Shown: piece after piece, positions 46,690 to 54,797 of the stretch
How the letters are laid out: every line of letters begins with the position of its first letter
Numbering within the stretch: position 1 is the stretch's first letter
Source of the DNA: Aquisphaera giovannonii
GTDB lineage: Bacteria > Planctomycetota > Planctomycetia > Isosphaerales > Isosphaeraceae
NCBI RefSeq assembly: GCF_008087625.1
Contig: NZ_CP042997.1
Span: 310,001 to 374,000, forward strand
Direction of reading: 5' to 3'
Length of the DNA: 64,000 bases
The notes under the pieces: model-generated
Told to the model about the DNA's origin: nothing
The model's input: only the letters and a program-made list of their open reading frames with translations
Database searches by the model: none
Translations under genes and position numbers: made by a program

Positions 46690-49635
46690 TCACGACAGAT
46701 CAACCTGCTCGTCCAGCTTGAGGTCCTTGAGCGCGGCGCGGATCTTCTCGACCTGGGCCGACGAGAGGCCGGCGTCCGGATCGGCGGGGATCACGATCTC
46801 GGCGGTGAGACTCAGTCCCTGCGCCAGGGCGAAGGGGGAGACGACCTTGGCGTAGAAGTTGGTCCACTTCTGAGGCGGGATCGTCCCTCTCCAGCGGATC
46901 ATCTTCGGCTTTGTCGCCGTGCCGCCGCCCGCCTTGTCGTCCTGCTCCCCTCGCTCATGCCGGGCCTGGACGCGGATCTCCGCGCGGGCCTCGACGTCGC
47001 CGACGCGGGCCACCACCTGGAAGACTCCTGCGTCCGGGCCGACGCGCACCCGGCCGTCCTGTTCGACCTCGCAGCCGGGGGCCGACCACTCGGGGGATTC
47101 GACGGTGAAGGGCTGGCCGTACTGATCGATCCCCTTGAGGGAGAATGTAGCGAGCTCGCCGGGGTGTACGTCGATGCGGCCGGGATGGATCGCCAGTTGG
47201 TGCAGCCGCGGCGGCTCCAGGAGCTTCTGGGCGTCCTCGGCGCGGAGCAGGACGTAGTCCTCGCTGATCTCCACCTCGTGCTCGCCCAGGGCCTCGCCGA
47301 AGCGCTCGAGGACCGTCCGGGCTCCTACCTTTCGGGCGTAGCCGACGAACTTCGAGCTCACGGCGTCGGAGATGGTCCGCTTGATGATGTTCGGGTCGAT
47401 CAGCCTGGGCAGCGCCGGCGAGGCATAGAAGGCGTCGCGGACGGCCTTCGTCGGCCACTCGGTCAGGGCCGGCGGCCAGTAGCGGACCAGCCGAGAGCCG
47501 CCGACCTTGTCCGTAATCTCGTCGTCCTTGATCAGCGTGCCGACGATCAGGTCGGGCAGCGTCGACGCCATGCTCGAGTTGATCTGGCCGAGGTCGACGT
47601 CCTTGATCGCGTTGCCCTTGTTTAACATGAGGATATGACGATAGGACCGCCAGAGTGCCTCCCGCAGGTCGGCCTTCGCCCGGCCCAGGCTCTGGTTGAG
47701 CGAGCGCTTCTGGGGCTCGTCGAGCTGGCCGACCGTGGCCTCGTCGTCGCGGACGTCCTCCCAGGCCAGGAGGTCCCGGGCGGCGTCGGTGACGGCGGTC
47801 GCCTCGGAGGGGGCGGCGAAGATCAGGGCCGACTTGAAGGTCCGGCCCGATGTGCCGCACTCCTTGACGATCGACTCGACCAGGCTCCTCGTGCCGGAAC
47901 TCTCGGCGAGCCGGTCGGGGGCCAGGACGACGAGCGTCAATTGCGGCCGGTCGGGGACGTCGTTGGAGCGCTCGGGGAAGAACCGGCGGTCCAGGAACTT
48001 CGGCCCCTCGCGGAAGAGGTCCTCGACGGTCTTCCGCACGCGATCCTCGACGTCCTTGGGCTTGACCGCGCCTCGCCGGGAAACCAGGATCTGGTTGAGG
48101 TTCGGCCGCAGGCCGTAGCGGTAGCGGTTCCGGTCCCAGTTGAGGTAGAAGCACCTCGCCGTGAGCCCTTCCAGCACGGTGTCCACATCCGTGAGGTTGA
48201 CGTCCGGGCCGCCGACCGCGGCCCGGATCTCGGGGAGGGACGCCTCGGCCTTGGCCTGGCTCTGGCCGCCGTTGGACTCCATGAAGATCACCGTGGCGAC
48301 CTTCTGGTGCAGCCGGTCCTTGCGGATCGCCTCGGTCGCCTCCCGGTCGAGCACCCGGGCGTGCGAGTCCTTCTTGCCCGCGATGTCCGACGTCACCGGG
48401 ACGGAGAGTAGCTCCGTGCCGAGCTCCTCGAAGAGGGCGTCGCGGAAGGTCTGGTCCTCGAACGGCGACGAGCCGAGCGTGATGAGCGGCTCGTTGGCCG
48501 CCTTGCGGTGCTCCTCGCGGTAGGCCCAGGCGATCCAGAGGGCGAGCAGCCGGAGGACGCCCCGCGTGCGCTGGAACCGCGGCAGGGTCTGCCACTTCCG
48601 CTCGAAGACGGAGATCACGCTGGGGTGGAACGGGTACGACGCCCGGAACAGGTCCGCGGGCGACTCGCCCCCGAGGTGGCTCACCAGCGAGGCGTTCTCG
48701 CCGGCCCACTCGGCATAGGCCTGGATCGTCCGGTTCATGTCGTCGGAGAAGCCGTTCCATTCGAAGAGACGTCGGCGGATGATCTCCGTGATCTCGACGT
48801 CGGACGACATGCTGATCGCCTTGCCCAGGCGGCCCAGGAGCTTCTTGAGCGAGTCGAAGTCGCGCTGGTCCTCCGCGCTCATCTCCAGCTCGGAGGCCGG
48901 GATGGAGACGCAGAGGACGACGTGATCCTGGCCGCGCACCTCCTCGGAGAGGCTGTGGAGGAAGGTATGGAGCTGGGAGACCATGTCCAGCTTGCGGGCC
49001 TTGCTCACGTAGTTCATCAGCTCGTCCATCAGGAGCAGCGAGGGCTCCTGCGGGAGCATCCTGCGGATGACGTCGCCGGCGGGGGCGATGCCCTGGGCGT
49101 CGTGCCTCGCCACGACCTCGAACGAGGAGGGGCCGAGCTGCCAGGCGAGCTCGCCCCAGGGGGTCCTGCGGACCGGCTCGCCGGTGTCGCCGCCGCCGCG
49201 TCCGTTGAGGGCGTCGAACTCGGTGCCGACGAAGACGGCGACGCGCGATCTGGGGACGGACTTCACCTTCGCCCGCGACAGGACGGCGTCCATGCCCCGC
49301 CAGGACCTGACCGCCTCGCCGCCGCGGGCCAGGTGATAGAGCGCGGTGAGGGCGTGGGTCTTGCCGCCGCCGAACTGGGTGGCCATGTTGAAGACGGCGG
49401 AGGTCTCCACCTTGTCCCCATTCAGCCGCCGGGCGGCCTGGGCCATCAGGTCCAGGAGGCTCCGTGTCATGTAATTGCGGTCGAAGAACCGGACGGGGTT
49501 CAGGTAGTCCGGATGGGCCCGGCCGTCGCGGATGTGGTCGAGGTGGACGGCGAACTCCGAGGCGTCCAGCGGGCGGTTCTCCCGCAGGTCCTCGCGGGGC
49601 GTGACGGCCTGATACCAGGGGCGGAGCTTGGCCAC
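46690..49635 (-). CDS. DUF499 P-loop ATPase
   Basis: 981-residue ATPase of the DUF499 group, related to BrxC/PglY-type proteins of phage-defence systems. Walker A is FGGGKTH (residues 88-94) and Walker B LLLMDELMNYV (about 201-210). A large helical middle contains EIIRRRLFEWNGF and FPERSNDVPDRPQLTLVV; the C-terminal part (about 780-981) is beta-rich and ends in a helical tail. The GTG start at 49635 lies three bases after the stop of the broken toxin's tail and uses GGAG within it. It is probably the ATPase of a helicase-methyltransferase-ATPase defence system; direct role unknown. Confidence 0.9.
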   Translation of the reverse strand: MAKLRPWYQAVTPREDLRENRPLDASEFAVHLDHIRDGRAHPDYLNPVRFFDRNYMTRSLLDLMAQAARRLNGDKVETSAVFNMATQFGGGKTHALTALYHLARGGEAVRSWRGMDAVLSRAKVKSVPRSRVAVFVGTEFDALNGRGGGDTGEPVRRTPWGELAWQLGPSSFEVVARHDAQGIAPAGDVIRRMLPQEPSLLLMDELMNYVSKARKLDMVSQLHTFLHSLSEEVRGQDHVVLCVSIPASELEMSAEDQRDFDSLKKLLGRLGKAISMSSDVEITEIIRRRLFEWNGFSDDMNRTIQAYAEWAGENASLVSHLGGESPADLFRASYPFHPSVISVFERKWQTLPRFQRTRGVLRLLALWIAWAYREEHRKAANEPLITLGSSPFEDQTFRDALFEELGTELLSVPVTSDIAGKKDSHARVLDREATEAIRKDRLHQKVATVIFMESNGGQSQAKAEASLPEIRAAVGGPDVNLTDVDTVLEGLTARCFYLNWDRNRYRYGLRPNLNQILVSRRGAVKPKDVEDRVRKTVEDLFREGPKFLDRRFFPERSNDVPDRPQLTLVVLAPDRLAESSGTRSLVESIVKECGTSGRTFKSALIFAAPSEATAVTDAARDLLAWEDVRDDEATVGQLDEPQKRSLNQSLGRAKADLREALWRSYRHILMLNKGNAIKDVDLGQINSSMASTLPDLIVGTLIKDDEITDKVGGSRLVRYWPPALTEWPTKAVRDAFYASPALPRLIDPNIIKRTISDAVSSKFVGYARKVGARTVLERFGEALGEHEVEISEDYVLLRAEDAQKLLEPPRLHQLAIHPGRIDVHPGELATFSLKGIDQYGQPFTVESPEWSAPGCEVEQDGRVRVGPDAGVFQVVARVGDVEARAEIRVQARHERGEQDDKAGGGTATKPKMIRWRGTIPPQKWTNFYAKVVSPFALAQGLSLTAEIVIPADPDAGLSSAQVEKIRAALKDLKLDEQVDLS

Positions 49636-49638
49636 GGT

Positions 49639-50001
49639 CTATTCTCCGGCTCGACTCACGGCAAGGAGGAAGAGTTCGTCTGGGATGGGCGGCCCGGCGC
49701 CGCATCCATCTCCGGCGGGTGGCTGTGGCGGAGCGCAGCGACCCCACGGGATCGCCGCGGCGAGGTGGTGTCCCCGGCGAGAGTCCCGGGCCGCACGGAT
49801 TGGAGCCGCTCCACCTCGCGCCGACGCGGCGATATCCCTGGCCTGCGGTTGGGCCGCGGCGATCCCGTGGCGTCGCTGCGCTCCGCCACAGCCACCCTGG
49901 AGCGAGCCCTCAGCCGGGTGGCGGCACCTTCCTCGGAGCAGCTCGAACCGCGCGACGTGCGAGATCACGATCAGGGGGGACGCGTTAACGACGCGTATCA
50001 A
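49639..50001 (-). pseudogene. DUF3368 PIN-type toxin disrupted by a palindromic element
   Basis: From a possible TTG start at 50001 the frame reads IRVVNASPLIVISHVARFEL, the DUF3368 N-terminus with its catalytic Asn/Ser region. It then runs into an inserted 181-bp palindrome (49717-49897). On the far side PIPDELFLLAVSRAGE resembles the C-terminal end of the family. The middle, with the other acidic residues, is gone. The start overlaps the UPF0175 antitoxin gene by 17 bases, as in intact pairs. The frame stays open through the insert, so a nonsense protein could be made. The C-terminal match is short and is the weaker part of this call. Confidence 0.65.
49717..49897. mobile_element. 181-bp MITE-like palindromic element
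   Basis: The ends are long near-perfect inverted repeats: GGGTGGCTGTGGCGGAGCGC at 49717 and its complement ending at 49897, extending about 45 bp each with one or two mismatches. They also include the ACGGGATCGCCGCGGC/GCCGCGGCGATCCCGT segments. The central 90 bp carry no gene. No target-site duplication could be identified with confidence. It lies inside a toxin gene and looks like a non-autonomous insertion; no matching transposase is in the window. Confidence 0.8.
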
Positions 50002-50251
50002 GGATCCGCTCCACCTCGGCGTCCAGCTCCTTGGGCGTGACCTGGAGGGCATCGACCCTCCCGGCGGCCAGCGCCTTGAGGAAGCCGGCTCGCGTCAGGC
50101 TGGCCAGCTCCGCCCCCTTGCCCTGGGAGATGCGCCCCTGGCTGTACCACTGGATCGCGGCGGCCAGCCGGAGCGCACCGGGCAGGTCGCCCTCGGACGC
50201 GGCGACCACGCGGTCCAGGTCATCGGGGACTTCGACGGTGATTGTCTTCAT
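49985..50251 (-). CDS. UPF0175 family antitoxin
   Basis: 88-residue antitoxin with the family layout: a beta start (MKTITVEVPDDLDRVVAAS), an HTH-like centre (ALRLAAAIQWYSQGRISQGK, GAELASLTRAGFLKAL) and a C-terminal arm (VTPKELDAEVERILDTRR). UPF0175 proteins pair with DUF3368 PIN toxins, and the gene overlaps such a toxin (now broken). It starts 20 bp after the methyltransferase stop, so it is embedded in the defence operon and probably co-transcribed. It appears intact. Confidence 0.85.
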   Translation of the reverse strand: MKTITVEVPDDLDRVVAASEGDLPGALRLAAAIQWYSQGRISQGKGAELASLTRAGFLKALAAGRVDALQVTPKELDAEVERILDTRR

Positions 50252-50271
50252 GCGGCGCCTCCTCCGCTCGA

Positions 50272-53200
50272 TTATAAGCCCAAACCCTTCTTGCGCGCGA
50301 GGACGCCGTCCACCCAGCGCTTCTCGTCGATCCCCGTCGGATACAGGGCGGAGAGGGACTGGGCGAGCTTCCAGAACCGGGCGTCGCGGCCAGCCCCCTC
50401 CTCGACGAGGAAGCGCTTGAGGGCCTCGCCGCGGTTGGCGGCGAACAGGATCATGGCCTGGTGGACGCGGTCCAGGACCGTCGAGCCGGGCCGGAAGTCC
50501 GGGATCTCGGCCGTCTCACCCACCTCGCCCTTGCCGTCCGCCTTCTTGAGCGGGCCGAACATGGTCATCTGGGTGGCCTTCTTGCCGGCCTTCTTCGCCC
50601 CGGCGGCCGGCCCCGTCGCGTCCTTGCCGAAGAGGTGCTTCGCCCGTTCCCCGACCGGCAGCAGTCGGGCCTTGTCCCCCTTCACCTCCACGACGGTCGG
50701 ACTCTTCTCCAGGTGGACCCCCAGCCCCTGCGCGATCTTCCGCGCAGCGTCGAACTCCAGGACGAACCCGCTCAGCTTGACCGGCTTGCCGCCCGAGTCC
50801 TCGTCGTCCTCATCCTCCTCGTCGTCCTCACCCTTCGCGGCCTTGCCGCCTGCCGCCGGGGCCGAGGTCCCCAGCGTCCACAGCCACATCGCCGTGAGCC
50901 TTGCGTCCGGCTCCAGCCCGGCGGCGTCGGCATCCTGGAAGATCATCGACAGGGCCTCGTTGGACACCGCTGCCCAGACATGCTCCAGATACTCGCGGAG
51001 CGGCACGGCATCCCCGTTGGACTTCTCCACCCGGCTGTACCGACTGAAGATCTCCAGCGCCGGCCCGAGACACGCGAAGATCGCATCCGCCCCGACGATG
51101 CCTTCGGAGGCGAGCCGTGGCATCCAGTCGTGAATTCGGCCGGGCAACTCGGCGAGGACGTCTCGCCAGTCGCCGATGTCGGATTCACGGAGTAAACCGT
51201 CGGAGCTTTCGCGGGGGCGACAGACGAGGTGGACAGAGGATGCTAGCGAACTCTGACGCTTGGCCAAGAGGCGTGTAGCCATCTCAGTGTCGATAGGCCA
51301 AGATCCTGTTACATACCATCCGCTCTCGATTACTGCTGCGATTAATGACTCCCATGCCTCTGTGTCAGTGTGTGCGAACACCACGATTCCGATGCCGCCG
51401 GGTCGAACAGCAGACCTTGAGGAATCAAATGATTTCTTCATTTGGGATTCATAGAATTGCTTGTCTTTCTGCCTTGACGCTACCTCTGAATGTGGAAGAT
51501 CTTGTACGCACTCCTCTGCCTTGGGTGATTCTTCAGATTTGAAATACTCTGGGAACTCATGCCCTATTGTCCGCTTAAGCCAAACGTAAAAGAAATCTGC
51601 AAGGTGCGAGTAAGGAACCGAGTAGTAGTACGGTGGGTCTGTTATGACGGCGTGGGCCGAGTCGTCGGGCAAGTGCAGCCGCGTTGCGGAGCCTTGTTGT
51701 GCTACGCCAGCGCTGAGGTGGGCCGCAGAATTTGCCTCTATCACTCTGCATACCCACTCGATCGCTCCAGAGATTCCTACATCGGACAAGAGACTGGCTT
51801 CGGCGAACTCCCAGACGATCGGGATCGCTTGCCTCGCGAACACGTGGTCTACAAACTCGCGACCAGTATGCCATATGACTTGCGCGGCAAGTTTGTCTGC
51901 ACAACGGTCGATACAAAAGGCCAGAAGCAACGTCGCGGCCTTCGCAAGCTCTTCGTCTGAGTTGTGTCGCTGCTGGTTCTTTTGTTTAACATCGGCGGCT
52001 TGCAAGAGTTGACATAATGTCACGAGGGCAACCAATTGGCGTTGGTTGAATAAATCGCGCCATCGTAGCATTCCGTATGCTGGAACGCTTACCCTTCGAG
52101 GCTCTGTCGTTGCAATTGTCTCATGCGGAGTGGGGGGTATACCAAGTTTTTGCGTCCTGTCTATCGAATGGAGTCGTTCGGCAGCCCTCTTGAATGCCTC
52201 AAGGTCATGTGCGTTTGGCAGTCTATAGTTGCGGCCTGCCCCATTCGGAGACGCAACAACCACACAATAAAGTCGTGCATTTCCCGCGCCGCCATGTTGA
52301 GCCACGAGTTGGTGGCGGACTCGGCTCACTGGAGTCGTATAACCGCAATAAGGACAGGTGGCGGAGCCTCGTCTTACAGTACCATCTACTTCATCTTGGT
52401 CGACAGAGCCACCAGTCTCCTGGTCAATCCAATACGTCTGTCTTCTGGCGACAATCCGAAAGTCGACGCGTTTGGACTTTCTGTTTGGGATCAACTGCAG
52501 CCTGATCGCGCGTGCGTCCCTTTTGGAGAGCCATAGGGACCGAAGAAGGGGCACTTCAACGCCGCAGTCACCCCCCTCGCATCGGATCGTTCTCGCCCAT
52601 AGGTATGCAATAGGGGAAGATCCATCAGGCTCTCTTGGATAGAACTCGGTTAGTTGCTTCTCTGCTTCTTTCTTAATCCACTCTCCCCGCTTGCGGACCT
52701 CATCGGCGAGTTTCTGTCCATACTTGGGGATGTACTCTAGAACAACCTTGTTCAGCAGCACGGCCACGGGATTGAGGTCCGACGCGAAGGCATCGGCACC
52801 GACTCGCAGAGCCTCAAGAGGGATCGACCCGCCGCCGGCGAAGGGGTCGACGACGAGGGGGCGGGTGCCGGGCTCGCCGCCGAGGGCCTCGTGGGAGGCC
52901 TGGGTGAGGGCGCGGCTGGTTTCCAGGTAGGCGGGGACGGTGGAGTTGTCCCAGTTGGCGAAGTCGGCGATGAAGTCCAGGAGGGCGGTCCGCAGCCGGT
53001 GGTTGTCGTCCATCAGCTTCGGGAACTGCTTGGCCTGGAGGAAGCGGGGGAAGCTTTCCGGCCCCTGGAGCTTGCCCTGGTCGGCGGCCCAGCCCTTCAT
53101 GAGCGTGCGAGCGGTCTCCCGGAACGCCTTCGGGCAGAGCGGGTCCGCCGGGTCGGGCCAGAGCGCCGCGCAGATCACCGCGCGGCAGGCCGCAAGCGGT

Positions 53201-53325
53201 CGGCGGGCCCACCAGATGTGCAGCGTGGAGATATGCCCGTGTCGGATCGACTTCTCCCGCCTCGCATGGGCGGAAATCCGGGCGATCGGCAGGTCCACTT
53301 CGATCAGGCGCTTAGTGTAATTCAT
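50272..53325 (-). CDS. DUF1156 DNA methyltransferase
   Basis: 1,017-residue putative adenine-N6 DNA methyltransferase. SAM-binding motif I is DPFAGGGSIPLEALR (residues 160-174), preceded by the DUF1156 start (KSIRHGHISTLHIWWARRPL). The catalytic motif DPPYYYSVPY lies near residue 562. A CPYCGYTTP zinc-ribbon half lies near residue 318. The C-terminal 250 residues are helical with a long acidic stretch (DDEEDEDDEDSGG). The ATG overlaps the OLD-like ATPase stop by four bases. The central part (about 51240-52760) is much AT-richer than both ends, pointing to recombination of the target-recognition region. Likely protects self DNA. Confidence 0.92.
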   Translation of the reverse strand: MNYTKRLIEVDLPIARISAHARREKSIRHGHISTLHIWWARRPLAACRAVICAALWPDPADPLCPKAFRETARTLMKGWAADQGKLQGPESFPRFLQAKQFPKLMDDNHRLRTALLDFIADFANWDNSTVPAYLETSRALTQASHEALGGEPGTRPLVVDPFAGGGSIPLEALRVGADAFASDLNPVAVLLNKVVLEYIPKYGQKLADEVRKRGEWIKKEAEKQLTEFYPREPDGSSPIAYLWARTIRCEGGDCGVEVPLLRSLWLSKRDARAIRLQLIPNRKSKRVDFRIVARRQTYWIDQETGGSVDQDEVDGTVRRGSATCPYCGYTTPVSRVRHQLVAQHGGAGNARLYCVVVASPNGAGRNYRLPNAHDLEAFKRAAERLHSIDRTQKLGIPPTPHETIATTEPRRVSVPAYGMLRWRDLFNQRQLVALVTLCQLLQAADVKQKNQQRHNSDEELAKAATLLLAFCIDRCADKLAAQVIWHTGREFVDHVFARQAIPIVWEFAEASLLSDVGISGAIEWVCRVIEANSAAHLSAGVAQQGSATRLHLPDDSAHAVITDPPYYYSVPYSHLADFFYVWLKRTIGHEFPEYFKSEESPKAEECVQDLPHSEVASRQKDKQFYESQMKKSFDSSRSAVRPGGIGIVVFAHTDTEAWESLIAAVIESGWYVTGSWPIDTEMATRLLAKRQSSLASSVHLVCRPRESSDGLLRESDIGDWRDVLAELPGRIHDWMPRLASEGIVGADAIFACLGPALEIFSRYSRVEKSNGDAVPLREYLEHVWAAVSNEALSMIFQDADAAGLEPDARLTAMWLWTLGTSAPAAGGKAAKGEDDEEDEDDEDSGGKPVKLSGFVLEFDAARKIAQGLGVHLEKSPTVVEVKGDKARLLPVGERAKHLFGKDATGPAAGAKKAGKKATQMTMFGPLKKADGKGEVGETAEIPDFRPGSTVLDRVHQAMILFAANRGEALKRFLVEEGAGRDARFWKLAQSLSALYPTGIDEKRWVDGVLARKKGLGL

Positions 53326-54797
53326 CTTCGCTGCGACGCTTCCTTCAACATCTCAATCAATCGGTTTACTTCCGCTGCTGGAATGTCGCGTGCATACGCA
53401 CGCGCTGCCTCCTGGATGAGAAACTCCTTCTCGCAGGACGTCCTCCGGCCAATGGCCTTGAAAATCTCATGGCAGTCCGCACCGGCGACCTCGGCTTCGA
53501 GATCCTCGATCTTTAGCCTGTAAGTCTCCTCAATCATGCGCCGCGCGGACGGGTTCTTGAACAACTCGCTTTCGGGCGGCTCCCTACCCGGCAGGCAGAA
53601 GATATAGCGTTGCGCGTCGACCGTTTCGCCGCCATCCAGAACGGCCGCGAGTTTCAGTCCGGCCTCGCTGAGGGTTTTCATCGTGCGCCGGATCGCGTCT
53701 TTCCCGCTTTCGTCAATCCTTCCCGACTCCCTACGCTCCCGGGCGATGGCGATGTGAATCGTGGCGAGGAAATCAGGATTGTGGCGTCGGATCAGTTCCG
53801 TGAGGACGGATTTTGCGGACTCATCCTCAACGAGGACAGTCAGCGCCTTATCGTGGCCCTCGGTGAGCAGGCTGGCAGCCTGGCGTGCGCCGATCCCTGG
53901 AAGAGCGGTAATCGCCTCTCCGTTCCGGGCCAGGAAGACCAACGACGCGTCGGGGAGCGAGCGAAGCAGCATGCTGCTATGCGTTGTGAGCAGAACTTGG
54001 TGACGCTTCCGTTCCACCAGGTCGAGTATGTATTTGCCGAGTTCGTATTCCGCTGAAGGGTGCAGCGAGATCTCTGGCTCTTCGAGCAGGATCAGGGACC
54101 GTGGAGGCATTGCCTCTAATCGCTGTATCAGGCACTGGATGCGACCCTCGCCACAGCCCATATGGGCCTCCGAATAACGGTTGCCGTTCCGGTTAGCGGA
54201 CAGCAGTGTCTCTGTGCGAGATTTGTGGCTTACTTGGTTCGAGTGGATTTCTTGGTATGCACTGCTTAGTATTCGGGCGATATGCTGCTTCAACTCTTCG
54301 GGTAGAGCCTGTGCGTCGCCAAGCGTTAAGCGTGACGCGTTCATGAAAACGAAATCACGCTGTTCGCTACGGGGGAGGAAGACCGCTACGCCGCCAAAGA
54401 AGACCTCCCGGGCTGGACGCCTTGGGTAACCCTGCCAGCGAGATGTATCGGGATTATAGGAAAGGGTAAGTGGTTTGGGCCCCAATTGATCCTGAAACTC
54501 GAAATGAACCTTAGCAGTCTTCGAAAACACCGTCTGGTCGAGAGGCCCCTTACGCATGAAACTATTGATCGTGAAATTTGCCGGGCAATCATAAGCCGCT
54601 GCGCAGAGTTGGAGTAGCGTTGACTTCCCAGTCCCATTGAATCCCGAAAAAGCAGTGATAGGATTTCTGAAATCAATTGTGGTTTGGGAGTGGCATCTCA
54701 CACCCGAGACAACGAGCTTGCTGATCACGTTGCCAAATTCGTTATACCGCGAGTTGGCGCCCCAGAGATTGGCCAGCTTGCGCCTTGGATCACTCAT
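53322..54797 (-). CDS. OLD-like ATPase (AAA-15/OLD family) with Toprim-like C-terminus
   Basis: 491 residues. An ABC/SMC-type ATPase core has Walker A (FSGFNGTGKST, residues 51-60), a signature-like CGEGRIQCLIQRL, Walker B (LILLEEPEISLHP, about 234) and the switch His (LLTTHSSML). A C-terminal segment (VLVEDESAKSVLTELI, about 316) resembles the Toprim start of OLD nucleases. Base composition is far lower in GC than its neighbours (29 of 60 in 54541-54600), so it was probably acquired. It overlaps the helicase by eight bases and the methyltransferase by four; it is fully coupled to both, and likely an effector of the system. Confidence 0.88.
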   Translation of the reverse strand: MSDPRRKLANLWGANSRYNEFGNVISKLVVSGVRCHSQTTIDFRNPITAFSGFNGTGKSTLLQLCAAAYDCPANFTINSFMRKGPLDQTVFSKTAKVHFEFQDQLGPKPLTLSYNPDTSRWQGYPRRPAREVFFGGVAVFLPRSEQRDFVFMNASRLTLGDAQALPEELKQHIARILSSAYQEIHSNQVSHKSRTETLLSANRNGNRYSEAHMGCGEGRIQCLIQRLEAMPPRSLILLEEPEISLHPSAEYELGKYILDLVERKRHQVLLTTHSSMLLRSLPDASLVFLARNGEAITALPGIGARQAASLLTEGHDKALTVLVEDESAKSVLTELIRRHNPDFLATIHIAIARERRESGRIDESGKDAIRRTMKTLSEAGLKLAAVLDGGETVDAQRYIFCLPGREPPESELFKNPSARRMIEETYRLKIEDLEAEVAGADCHEIFKAIGRRTSCEKEFLIQEAARAYARDIPAAEVNRLIEMLKEASQRR

